From Arthrobotrys musiformis (taxonomy: Eukaryota > Ascomycota > Orbiliomycetes > Orbiliales > Orbiliaceae), in assembly GCA_036971715.1 (NCBI GenBank), contig JAVHJL010000004.1:2480001-2544000 (forward strand): a DNA stretch of 64,000 nt. Direction: 5' to 3'. The translations under genes were made by a program, and so were the position numbers. Below the pieces are notes generated by a model that saw nothing but the letters and a program-made list of their open reading frames with translations, did not search any database and had not been told where the DNA came from. The stretch's first letter is position 1; the number at the start of each line of letters is the position of its first letter. Positions 1-11,639 of the stretch are shown here, piece by piece.

Positions 1-1151
1 TCTGGAAGAAAGTAAGCTGTGCATGTCATGCTGGGAGTTATTCTAGCCGAAGGCAAGCTATTTGGGAAAGTCCACTTACTATTATTGCTATATAAAGGAG
101 CATGTTGGGTATATCTCTAATTAAAATGCTTAGTATACGAAGCGACCACTTGTTCAGGTGAATCTCCGCTTTCTCTTACTCGGGGCGAGAAACAAGGAAT
201 GGGTCAATTAATTGTCCCAGCTAACAAGTCGGGTTGTTTTAGCAAACGGCGGTTTCGAGAACGTCATATATGATGGCCCAGGAGACGTACAGCAGCTCCT
301 AATGGGTTGCTTAGGGAAATGAGCGCATTGGCGGTAATCCGCTGCCCCGAGGTGAACCAGAGGTCACTATAATAGGCAGGCGCACTCAATACGAATGGTT
401 GTCCAAATCCTATAGAGCGGCAAATGGATAGAATCGAGTTAGAAGATGGGTGCACCGGAGGGCTTGACCGACGCGGGGCATTCTAGCTAACCAATAAGTA
501 TTTGTCCTACCATGACGATAGGAAAATGGCCTCCGTCTGAACTGCCAACCCTTGCCCCGATAAAGCGTAACCAGACGCCAGTTATGCTGAAGCCAGCAGC
601 GAAAAGTAATGCCGCTCGAACCCCGAAGTTCCGAAGCGTGTATATCACCACCCTATTGTAAAGCTTACTTAGCTAATTCACAGGCATCGAAGGTTGGGGT
701 ATTGGGTTGTATACGGGCTCATGCAGATATATGCCAAAAAGATAACGGTCGATAGCCAATTGACAGACGAAGCTTTCTGTAGACGAAAGAAGTCCTGGGT
801 GGAAGTTGAGACTGGTGCAAAAGTGATCCATCTGTGTGTATGTATAATTTATAAAGTGTATGAAGTTCTCGATTAGCTATACGCTTTCAAATTGAAACCC
901 AGTCGTAAAGTGGGCCAAGATAAACTCGAAGACTAACTCCGAAGTACGTACCCCCAACTAATCATAATGTTCATCAGCATCAGTGTGGCTAGTCCTACCC
1001 ATCGCCGGCGATACACGCGATATATTGCCGCTTCGGCAATCGAGAGTTCTCGGGTTGTTGTTTGTTGGATGTCTGCATCGTCGCACCCTGAGACAGTGGC
1101 ATCTTTAGAGTCTGCCTTTGGCACCGGTTCGGGAGCGGTCGGCGGAGACAT
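1..1151 (-). CDS. FLVCR-like MFS transporter, N-terminal part, runs off the left edge
   Basis: This is the N-terminal half of a membrane transporter of the major facilitator superfamily, closest to the FLVCR type. Exons on the minus strand: 1151-952, 831-715, 652-492, 409-291, 220-180 and 116-about 80, with phases that fit at each join. The joined protein starts with about 45 polar residues, then YRVYRRRWVGL, then a membrane segment ending ISWGWITFAPVST, and continues with SSVNWLSTVIFLAYICMSP, VVIYTLRNFGVRA, GQILIGFGQPFVLSAPAYYS, DLWFTSGQRITANAL and SLSNPLGAALGQLIDP. These match the order of motifs over helices 1-4 of the family. FLVCR proteins carry haem, choline or related compounds in animals; the fungal substrate is not known and cannot be read from sequence. 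Below about position 80 I could not extend the frame with confidence, so either a further intron or decay is possible. It diverges from BLM10. Confidence 0.72.
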
Positions 1152-2334
1152 TGTTGGCTGACATTTAGGGGGGGTTCTGTCGTCCCAAGCCTTGATTCTT
1201 GAGGTCTTATATAAGTAGGAGGTAAGTAAGCGCTTGCATGTACATTAGGTATATCTATGATATTATGGGGGGGGGATATTGATGAGGGCGATGACCTGTA
1301 CCAAAACATCCAGACCCTGTCAAAACACCCCAATTCAAGGACGGTTAAATATAATTGCAGGCATATGCATATATATGAGCCTCGGTTCTTAATTTAAGAG
1401 CGCACCCGCCTTAAGCTGCTAAGTATAAGGTAAGTACATGTTTGTAAAAGGTAAAAGGTCCAATTTAAGAGCAAAAAGGAAGGAGTCCTGGATCACTGTA
1501 TCGGGCACCTGCGTTGTCCGGGGTATATTAATATATGTTTCTGTGTACCTCCAGAAATACAGAGCGTCTAGCGTGTAATCTCGGTGCATACGTATGTACA
1601 TACCTAGGTACCTAGTAAGTAGGTAGGAGGTAGGTAGGTACTTACCTACCTAGGTACATACACGGTATATGAGTCGGTACTAACTTCACAGTGTGCTATT
1701 TTAATTTTTATTTTATTCCCAACTGAATTTCTAGTCTCGAGGCTACATACTAAATTGCGCGTATTGTAGGACCTAGTTACTAAGTACCTACGCGCATACC
1801 TATATGTAGGTACTAACTTAAGTAGGCACTGCAAGATTATATATAGGCGTCGTATGCTTATATAAGCAGTATCACACCCAACCGAGTAACTACCTACCTG
1901 ATGTATTCATGTAAATAGGTACTTACTAAGTAAGTACGTAGGCTACGTAGGTACCAGTTCCTACGTATGCACATCCCCAATTCTTCATAACATACCTACT
2001 ACTCCACCCCAAGGAAACCTACTGAGTATTCGTTCCCAGCTGCCTAGAAGCTTATCTCGTAGTTTATCATAATTGAAGTCCTAACACGTTCCTCATCGGA
2101 CCTACAAGCTAGAAACCACCACCACCACCACCACCACCACCATCACCATCACCATCACCATCACCATCACCATCACCATCACCATCACCATCACCATCAC
2201 CATCACCATCACCATCACCATCACCATCACCATCACCATCATAATCATATATCCCGGCACCCAGTTTTTACAACCTTGTTTCTAGTTCGCTGCAGTCCAG
2301 ACCTCCTCCCTCCCCCCCCCAAAAAAAAAAAAAA
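1152..2334. other. Divergent intergenic region, transporter / BLM10
   Basis: No gene is supported here. The DNA is rich in short palindromic copies of the GGTACCTA/TAGGTA motif, densest at about 1593-1660 and 1796-1955. It ends with a microsatellite and a C-run followed by an A-run directly before the BLM10 start codon. It must hold the promoters of both flanking genes. Confidence 0.7.
2114..2240. repeat. CCA / CACCAT microsatellite upstream of BLM10
   Basis: A run of CCA trinucleotides passes into about 16-17 near-perfect copies of the hexamer CACCAT. It lies about 95 bases before the BLM10 ATG. One frame would read poly-histidine, but it has no start codon and is not in the BLM10 frame; the frame in phase with BLM10 meets a TAA at 2242. 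It is therefore probably promoter or untranslated leader. Confidence 0.95.
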
Positions 2335-5300
2335 ATGGACCAAAGGTTCTTAGATAGCCTCAGCCTGCACTTGGGCGCCGTTGATGGCGCCCAGGATATA
2401 TCCAGGACCACCACTCCCGGCCCAGGCTGGCAAGATGAGAGCGACGATGAGACTAAGCTACCAAGGCAGCGACAACGAACTTTCCCATATACGCAGTACC
2501 TTCCATACGAGTGTGAGACCGAAGAAATTCGTCTCAAGAATCTAGAGGAAATCATAAAGCAACTCTACATAGCTGTTGAGGCTGGGGATTTTGCACCAGG
2601 CGCTTTGCACTGGACTCGGGAATTGAGATCATGGCTTCAGATGAAATTCGATCTCCCGCGCCATACCAGGGCTAAACTGGTCAAGCTATTTTACAACCTG
2701 GCACTTTCACGAGGCTTGACGCTTTCTGTCTCTGAGAGATTCGCTAGTATGTTTATGTTGCTCACAAAGTACGCAGTTATGATCTTTTACCTTAACTTAT
2801 CCTCAGATGCTAACTATTTGTAATAGAAGGAAGCACTACCTGAAGCCCGGCAATGACCTATATCTCGATTGGTATCCACTCTACCGCGAGCTTAAGATTT
2901 TCATCCTGCCACAGGAAACTGGTTTTATAAATACTACACACGTCAAACGGAATATCAGGACTCTCACAAAAATGTGTACTTTCTGTCAGCTTTACACAAG
3001 CCCCGTTGAGATACCCCGGATGCTCGAAGAGTTTTTACCTTACGTTAGTGCTCGTTTCCCGAGAAATTCGCAAAGGCTTGCGCTTACACTTCCCCTCTAG
3101 TACAGCTTATCTCACCCCGAAGGTGCCTTTATTGTAGTTGGACTTTTGAATTTGCTGATGCCGACTACCCCACCCCCACCAACATTTCCTGACGGTCAAC
3201 CCGATGCATATTTGCCAGGTTCGCCAGGCCCCTCTTTAATAGCACTTGGTGTTTTTTTAACGTTTTCCTAGGGCTCTTTCATATGTGGGCGTTGGGCAGC
3301 CGTTCCAGGGTATTCGACGTTAATTTTCTTGATCTTTTATCACGGCTGGCACGCGACTCTCTTCCCGCAAATCATGTTCAATTTGGGCCATATGGAATAT
3401 TTACCAAAGAACAATCGGCGACGATATTCACAGCCGTGCTCCGCCTGCTTGAAATACCTGTTGGCCAAGCTTCAAGCCCATACAGCCCCATCGTTGACAT
3501 TAGCGCCGGCCTGGCTGCTACGCTGGACAAGGACCCCAAGAAACACCCCGTTGCTCATCATATCGCCCGATGGGTTGTAATGTCTCTCTCCCCCCATGCC
3601 CTTAAAGATGGCGGCTCGATACTTGGCAGCCTAGAAGCTTTGATACAGGCCGTCGAAACATTTTTTCACCCATCTAACAATGGCAACTGGACGAAGACCC
3701 TCTCCCAGCTAGCTTATTATTTATCTGATTTTTTTGTCATGAGATGGAACCGAGAACAAAGCGGAGAAATGGATATACCGGAAGATCGCTTGTTAACCCC
3801 GGAGTTGAAGCGACGGTTTGTTCTCACCCTTAGGGAAGCAGTTTTTATGGGAATATACTCAAAAAGTGGAACGGCGATGAACTTTGCTATGCAATCTTTG
3901 CAAAGCCTAGCCTTCCTGGAACCAGACCTTATTATCCCAGGATCCCTCCAGCGCATTTACCCAGCAATGCAGGGCCTTGTTGAAGTCCATCGCACGACTT
4001 CATCTTTGAGGGCACTACAAGTACTAGCAAGTATAATAGTGCGACATAGGGGCTATAGAGTCCACACCACTACCCTTTTATCACTTGCTCTTCCTGGTAT
4101 TGATGCGAATGATTTGGATAAAACGTTGCAAACGCTGGCGTTTATTCAGTCTGTCGCGTACAATGTACCGTTTCACGATCTCAGTCATACGTCAGAGAAC
4201 CCCGAGGTATCTGAAGGCAAGCTCGCCTTAGAGTGGATTCAGAAACAAGTCGAAGCACTTGAAGCTGGCGACCTCGAAGGTTTCACCAAATATAATACCC
4301 ACACAGAAGCCGAGGACGCTGACCTGCTGAAATCATCGACATGCGGGTTTAGCGAATTTATTTCATCTTTTCTTGACCGCGTATTTACGCTCCTAGAAAA
4401 CTTACCTGATGCTTCTCGCGTTAGAAGCGGATCACCAGAAGAGGCAATTATTAATACCTTGCCTTCAACTTTTCTACCCTTATTAGCCGCGTTATCCCCT
4501 GCTTTATATGACCTAGCACTGGAAAAAATCGCAAACTTTGTCGGAAACCATGTCATCCATCAAGCTCGGGATGCCATGGCGTTCATTTGTGACGCTTTAT
4601 GCAAGGTCAATCCAGAAAAGGCCCTCAAACGCCTATTACCACTATTGATATCGGGGATTAGGGCCGAAATTGAAGAGAACGGGGCTGCTTCGACAAGGCA
4701 CAGTGGCGCGGATGTCCTCCCACGAGACCGGGCGCTGGTTTGGTTTGTCACGATATTAAGCATGTGCGTGGTCCATGTCGGATCGGCATTGCTCGTCTAC
4801 ACAACCGAGCTACTCGATATCACGGACTTCATGCAAAAAAGATGCAAGGGAATACCGGCGGTGCATGTCTCCAACCTTATCCACCACCTTCTATTAAGCC
4901 TAACCCTCACGTACACCAATGACTTTGCTTTGGATGAGCCTACCGAGGATGGAATCGGTAAAATAATAGTTTCCCATCTATATAACGTATAGGTTTTAGC
5001 TGACGTTTTCGGCAGGTGTGAAAACCTGGGGGAAGGTCGTTGAGCCGCAGCACCTTCATATAAAATGGCATGTCCCATCAGAGAAAGAGATTCGCCTGGC
5101 AGCTCAAATATTTGAGAAACTATCAAAAAATGCGCTTGAGCGCTTAGACCAGCTCATCAGTGATGAATTGGGCTCCAAACGAGACGGCGTCGGAAAAGAA
5201 TGGTCGGACGACGTTTCGAGGAACCTCGTGTTAGTCAGGTTGCTTCTATCTGGCATCGCCTCCCTTGTCGATATCTCTGGGGGCAATGTTTCAGAGGACG

Positions 5301-8300
5301 ATGGCTTGCGGACTAGATGCAACGCAGAGTACGATGACCAAAGCTTATCTTTTGAAGACGATGGGTACTTGATAGATGCCGATAATAACCAACACCAACC
5401 ATTCACCTACCCGACAGGCTACTTTTTCCAAAGCAAGGAGCACGAAATATACGTCCTTATCCATAACCTAAGACGTCAGATTGGCGAGGCGCTCCATCGC
5501 GTTCACAAATTTCTTCTCCAGGCACAGCAAGATGATATAGCATGTTTTAATGCTCTCTACACGGTAAACACCTGCGGACCATGGTCTGGCTGCCAATCAT
5601 TCTAACAATATTTGTTAGGCATATCGTTCATGGTTTGTAGATGTTGGGATCGAAAGGTCGGCACAGGTTGTAGAACGGATTCTTCGGCTCTTCGAGTCCG
5701 ACATACACTTGTTCAAGATAAGCGGCCTTCGGAAGGTCTACCCGCGGCCGTTGTTATTACGCAGAGCAAATCTTTACCACCTACAACGGCTCAGAAGCAA
5801 CGCGGGACCACGAAAACGTACTTCCCTAGATGAGCGTCTTCTCCTCGACCTTGCCGAGTCCGCGGTGTCATCTTACACTGAGATCCGCAGACACGCTCAA
5901 AGTGCTGCAGAATCAGCGTGTAAGGTCATTATTGGGGCACGGCCCCTTGTTATCCCTAAACTGATTGATGCATTCGAAGATGCCACCAAAACGAATAATC
6001 ATGGCAGAATGAAGGGAGCAATGTACTCTCTTCTCTTGGGTAGCCTTAGTAAAACAATTGGAAGGGATTGGAGGTTCGCTCCCAGAGTCATCAAAGCTTT
6101 CATCGCAGCCTCCGCGGCCGACAAGTTATCTGTTCAAAAGCTCGCTATGGGTGCAACATTCCAGGTTATAGATTATGGGCGCCCCCTTGAGCAAATGGTC
6201 CTCCTAGACGAGCAGGTAATCGAGGCGGTCGCGCCACTCGAAGATGTCCGGGATCTCATTATTCGCCGAAAGCAGAAGATCGTGACGAGGTCGCGGGAAA
6301 TCGAAAGAAGGAAGGCCGAGCTAGTTGCTGAGTTGGTAGATGTCGCAAAAGAGTCCCATTGGAAAATCGCGAATCGTACGGTTACGGTTATTCTTGGCAT
6401 GGGGATGCGATTTGATACTCTTGCCAGCAAATCAATGGTTGAACTTATGACTACTGGCTCGGTAGATACTCACCCAATGCTTCGTGGCCTCTACTGCAGT
6501 GGCCTCATCGCTGTATGTCATCTTATTTCCTCACATTTATTGATAAACAAAACTGACTGACCTCGCCAGCTATTTTGTTTGATCGATTTAAGATCTGCTT
6601 GTGCGCACAAATACCAGAATTTCTTGCTCGACAATTACTACTTCCCCTCCCAGAAAGAAATACACGTAGACAAGACTAAGACTACATGGACGCAAGAGTT
6701 TTTACATGATTTCTCTCGGGAGGCGACATCATTTTATGTCGACTTCGACCATATAGGATGGCTGGCATGGGGCAAGAAGATAATGGTATTTGACGCCAAT
6801 CCAACCCAGAAACGTGAGTGGGATTCGGTAGAGACGGCAGCCCGTGGCCACATCGGGCAACTCATAGACCGAGTCTGGTTTCATTCCCTGTGCGAGTATA
6901 TGAAACAAGAACTCAGGGAGGGAATGGCCGATAGGTTTCGAATGGCTAGCCCGATACTACTCCAATTTGTTTTTGAGTTGGTTCGTGAAGGAATGACAAT
7001 TCTCACATTTCCAGATATTCGCGCAGATATTTTGGAGCTTTTTGGGGACGGGAGTGACAAAAACCAACATAGAGCAACTGCAGAGATATTTAGCGCACTT
7101 CTAAACTCCACTCGAGAGTGCTCTGAAGATGAGAAGAAACAAACTTGGGATTTAATCTTACCGGTGGTAACGAAGATATTCGATGATGGGCTCAATCCTG
7201 ATAACCTTTCTTATTGGGTCGCATTTATACATGCTTCGTTGGTGAGTGATATCATGCTGTTTTCCCTAAATTGTACCAGTCTAAACGCTTTCGTGGGTTC
7301 GTAGCAAGGCAAAGATTTGCGCCGCTCTTGGCCAATTGTGCAGTACCTCGCAGGATTTCGTCTGGACCTCAGCTCCAATGCCGCTTTCAAGGAAAGCTCT
7401 AAGATTCAATTACTTCAGCAGTGCATTAACGATGCAGGTTGGCACTTCCGATTACACCAGCCCATCTGGGATGACTTTATTCAGCACCTTGATCACCCCT
7501 ACAAGGGTGTTAGAGAAGCAATCGGGCAAACTCTGGCGTGCATAAGCCGGACTCGGTATCACGAGTCCTTTTTCTGTGTCGATGATTTCCTAAAAGCCCA
7601 AAGGAACCATTCTTCCATCGGAACGCCCCCATACCATTCGGAAAACGTTTTGGTAAAGATATTCCCCGATATCTTAACCCAGCTTGCAGGGTGGAGGGGA
7701 GCGTTAGGGCAACAAAACATATCCTCTTACACTTCTGCTAGCAAGACAGTGCTTCTTTGGCTGGAAAGCACCCTTTCGTCTCACGAATGCACGCAGCTTG
7801 CGCCGTTGTTTTCGCGTGCCTTTATCAACGAAATCCTCCACATGATCGATGTTAGGGAGGACCCAGAGCTAATATCCCTAGCCTATAACGTTTTTCGGCA
7901 CCTGCCGGATATTCCACACCCTATCGGGCAAGACGACACATTTATAGATGGGTTAATACAAACAGGATCCAATGCCAGCTCGTGGCATCAACGCCTTCGA
8001 GTTCTCTTAAATATAGGCGTCGTTTATTTTCGTCGGCTATTTCTCCTCTCTCCCGAGCAGAGGCGATCCTTGTTTAGCTGTGTATCTAACATGCTAGGAG
8101 ACCCACAGCTCGAGGTTCGGATAGGTGCTGCAGCAACGCTCTCCGGCATGATAAGATGTTCATCAGCTCCTTTCAGAGATCGCATAGTCCCTCTTTTAAA
8201 GAAACGGTTTGTGAATCTTCTCTTGAAAAACCCACTTTCAAGAGATATGTCGATCCAAGCGGGGAGCTTACAGCAGAAGGCAACCATAAACCGCCATGCT

Positions 8301-8634
8301 GCAGTGCTCGGTCTCAACGCGCTGGTGCAAGCCTTTCCTTATGTTTCACCACCTCCACTGTGGCTACCCGAAATTTTGACCATTCTTGCATTGAGGGCTG
8401 CGTCGGACCCTGGAATGGTTGGTGAAAGTGTCAAAGCCTGTCTTAGTGACTTCAAAAAAACACGCCAGGACACTTGGCATATCGACGTTAAGGTTTGTGA
8501 TATATTCTACCCTAAAGTCTTCGGTAATTTAGAACTCCTTCGGAGGTAGCTAAAACAGACATTCTCTACAGGTGTTTACTTCCGACCAGCTAGAAGACTT
8601 AGAAGGAGTTCTATGGAAGAGCTATTTTGCATAG
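2335..8634 (+). CDS. BLM10: Proteasome activator Blm10/PA200, 1939 aa
   Basis: Blm10/PA200 is a large HEAT-repeat solenoid that caps the 20S proteasome and opens its gate without ATP. Exons: 2335-2768, 2827-3043, 3101-3218, 3272-4957, 5016-5563, 5619-6512, 6570-7241, 7305-8492 and 8572-8634; the sum is 5820 bases. Family signatures are LPYECETEEIRLKNLE near residue 60, KHYLKPGNDLYLDWYPLY near 150, LEEFLPYYSLSHPEGAF near 215, FDVNFLDLLSRLARDSL near 265, and WGKVVEPQHLHIKWHVPS after the fourth intron. The length is normal for the family. The last exon is only 63 bases and encodes the C-terminus LWKSYFA. Blm10 docks on the 20S ring by a C-terminal HbYX motif, usually YYA; here the tyrosine position is phenylalanine. 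The start is the first ATG in frame, directly after an A-run. Confidence 0.95.
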
Positions 8635-8847
8635 TGTTGGTTTTTATAGCTAGCACCTGTTTATCGGAAGAGGGGTGTTTTCTCCATGTAGTTCCAGTTC
8701 TGAACTGTGACTCCAAAATAGTAGCTAGATAGTATAATGTTAGAGAGGCCAAATACAGATAACCTGCTAACAACGTTTACATCCCAGATCATGTTAACTA
8801 AAACAAGATAAAATACTGAGAATAGCATTGAATAGATTCTCTCAGCA

Positions 8848-10683
8848 TCATGTCGCCCAAATCTTGACAGTAAGGTCCACGCTACCAGTTGCGACTACAC
8901 AACGAATGCCTGAAATTTCCAGACCCTCACTTTGTATTTTCGGTGGTGTGCCATTTTGACGTGGAGACTCGACTCCGGGCACTCCATTGACGGCCCCATC
9001 GATATTCCCCTTTATTTGATTCGGTGCCCACTTTATGCAGGTCACGAAGTGTCCGTGGGCGGGCTCAATAATCTTAACACATCTACCATTTTGTGACAAA
9101 TCCCAACACCTTATCGTCTTATCATCGGAGCAACTGAGGAGGTATCTCCCACTTGGGTGAAATACAATCCCTTTGACCCAATTATCATGCCCCGCGAGAG
9201 TTTTTATCAATGTACCCCTCGAATCCCACAGGTTAATGGTTTTGTCTCTCGAGCCTGTTGCTAGATATTCGTTGAATGAGGTCGAAGAAGGTGGTTTTTT
9301 GACCCCAGCTAAACTCGATAAAGTTGGGTACGCAGCGACCGGCGCAAACGCAATGCATTCGATCACATGAGTATGTCCGATCAACGATGTTTTATGATCA
9401 TTCGTCGACGTATCCCAGATGCGAGCAGTCTAAGATGTTAGCTTCGGAGGAGAAAACGAAAGGGGTCAAGACGAGAGCATCAAGCCATGTCCTTACTTGG
9501 TCATTTCCAGCGCTGGCCATCCATTTTCCGTCGAGAGACGGTTCCACACACCGCACCCAGTCGACATGGCCCTGTATTGTCTTCACTGCGTACCCTGTAG
9601 AGACGTCCCAAACCTTCAGCGTTCGATCCCGACTAGCGCTGACAAGAAAATCGGCTCCAGAGCCGCTCGGAATAAACCTAACGGAGCTCACAGAATGATC
9701 ATGCCCCTTCATTGTCCTTATGCAGTTGTATTCGTTCCCTGGGTCCCAAAGTTTTATAGTAAGATCGTGGGAGCAGGAGGTGAGTAAAACACCTGTTTTA
9801 GGTCCACCATAATCAAGGTCCAGCACAGCCTTTGTATGCCCTTTGAGAGTTTGTTCCAATTCGCCATGCTCCCAGTCCCAGACCTTTATAGTCGCATCAT
9901 CCGCAGCCGAGGCAACAACTGAAAACACTGGATGGAATGCAACCGCATTGATCGGATCACGGTGCCCAGTCAAGGTATGACGCGCCGGTGCTCTTGGTAA
10001 CCAGGATTTTGGGTCTACCTTCTTTTGCGAGGAGGAAGTGGTCGCAGATAGGTCTAGTTCGTTTTGTAAGGCTTGAATGCGGGATTCAAGATCCATGATC
10101 TATAAAGCCATCAACTAATGTTTCAGTAACCCGATCACAGTAGTCAGCAGCCGAATGGTGTATGTCACACTGTGGTCATTTCCTATTTCTTTCTCCGTTT
10201 CTATTTCTGGTGTGATGCGGTGCTGGATATATGGGGGTAGGGCGTAATGTAGGGTTCGTCATGAAACCTCCAAGCTTCATATAAGCCGAAAGCAAGGAAA
10301 CGTACCTTTTTTTGGAGACGAACGACACTCGTCCATTTCTTTTCTAACAGACCTTCATACTTTTTGCACACGTCGTCCGAAAGTAGTTCGTTCTCTCCGT
10401 CAACTTCGTCTCGAAACGTTTGGACTGATTTAAGATGACCAGATTGTTGGAGGTACGCGGCGATACTTTTATTCCTAAATATTGTAGGACGGTGATGTGA
10501 GGAGGGGGCGTGGCGTTGGGTTAGCGATCTAAATGGCAAAAATGTTGGGGACGTTGGTAGTGAGAGATGTCACTTGGAGCCCGGGGCCCGTTCATGAATT
10601 GAAGTGAACTTGTATTTTTACAGTTTGGGGGGGTGTACATACAGCTCGTCCCTCTGACGATCGGTCAAGGCTGAGCCCGACAT
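8848..10683 (-). CDS. nudF: Nuclear distribution protein NudF/LIS1, 464 aa
   Basis: NudF (LIS1, Pac1 in yeast) binds the dynein motor and is needed for nuclear migration in hyphae. Exons on the minus strand: 10683-10643, 10474-10306, 10099-9497 and 9429-8848, totalling 1395 bases. The 41-base first exon encodes MSGSALTDRQRDEL and joins to NKSIAAYL, giving the LisH dimerisation motif (about residues 8-40). A coiled coil follows (WTSVVRLQKKIMDLESRIQ, about 58-90), then seven WD40 repeats from residue 111 (HTLTGHRDPINAVAFHP) to the last residues VDLTVKIWAT. The first exon was found from its ATG, its GTATGT donor and the match to the LisH consensus. Order and length agree with the family. It converges on BLM10, with 213 bases between the two stop codons. 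Confidence 0.96.
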
Positions 10684-11639
10684 GACGGACCGGAAGTGGG
10701 CACTAGCCTTCGGCTCTGGCGGCTCTAGATCTCGTAGAGATAGCCCTCGAACGGGAATAAAGGATGAGACGCCGTATAATTGTCTGGGCAGAAGTAACGA
10801 TCAGTTGGTGAACTTCAAGACCATGTGTGCACGGATTGTATTCGAATGACCTGCCATATAACTTTCTCTCCGATAGTTGCTCTTCAACCTGGCTGGAGGG
10901 CTCGAAATGCAGGGATTGAAGCCGGGCCGGATTCAGCGGGTAAGTGGTTGGGGGGCGGATAGGAAGATACCGAAAAGTAGCTGCGCGTCAAATTGCATGT
11001 ATGTACTTCAGTATATAAGAATCTGGCTTTGACAGGAGGGGTTGCGGTGTTGTTGTGAAGGGGGAAAAGAGGATGATGATTTGTGGCGGGCCAGCAAACC
11101 GCGGCCTGGTTGGAGTTTTAAGCTCCATCCAAGCTAGCTTTACCGCCAAAACCACCGGCACCAGCGCCAGCCCACAAAAACCGGACCCCGTGACTGTATA
11201 GGTATATATGATGAAGCTTGTCACCCAAGCTCACGCGGCTTACAATGCCATCGAGGGGCCGAATAGGTAAGAGGTGTATGCATGCTCATGGTCAGGTACC
11301 TGATGTTCAATTTACATGTCGGGGCGAGGAGGCAGGGACGTCACGTATACGTATATAGGTACTTCATATAATATAATATATACGTGACCCAACTCAAGTA
11401 AATTAATGTATACAGAAGGATCATGAATTAAGCATACAAAGTAGGTACACATTCCCCTCTTCCTTCTCCTCCTCCTCCTCCTCCTCCTCCTCATTGTACT
11501 ATTAAGTATTAGAAAACGGGGCACCAACTAGTATGGATGTGTGTATGTGGTTGTATGTTAGGTGCTTATGTATGTATAAGTAAGTACTTAAGTAAGTAAG
11601 TAGGTATGTATGTATGGAAATTCCCTCGTAAAGCTTCCG
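10684..11639. other. Intergenic region upstream of nudF
   Basis: No gene is supported. It holds the nudF promoter and the region downstream of the Uds1-domain gene. A (CTC)n tract lies at about 11465-11493, and copies of the AAGTA/TAGGTA motif lie at 11576-11616. Short frames in this stretch show no family resemblance. Confidence 0.6.

Noticed and set aside
995..1333. Minus-strand frame overlapping the transporter start
   Set aside because: It is a shadow of the transporter exon 1 in another frame; the transporter frame carries the family motifs.
2114..2240. Poly-histidine coding extension or CRISPR-like array at the CACCAT repeat
   Set aside because: The units are contiguous without spacers, and the frame in phase with BLM10 is closed by TAA at 2242; no ATG opens the histidine frame.
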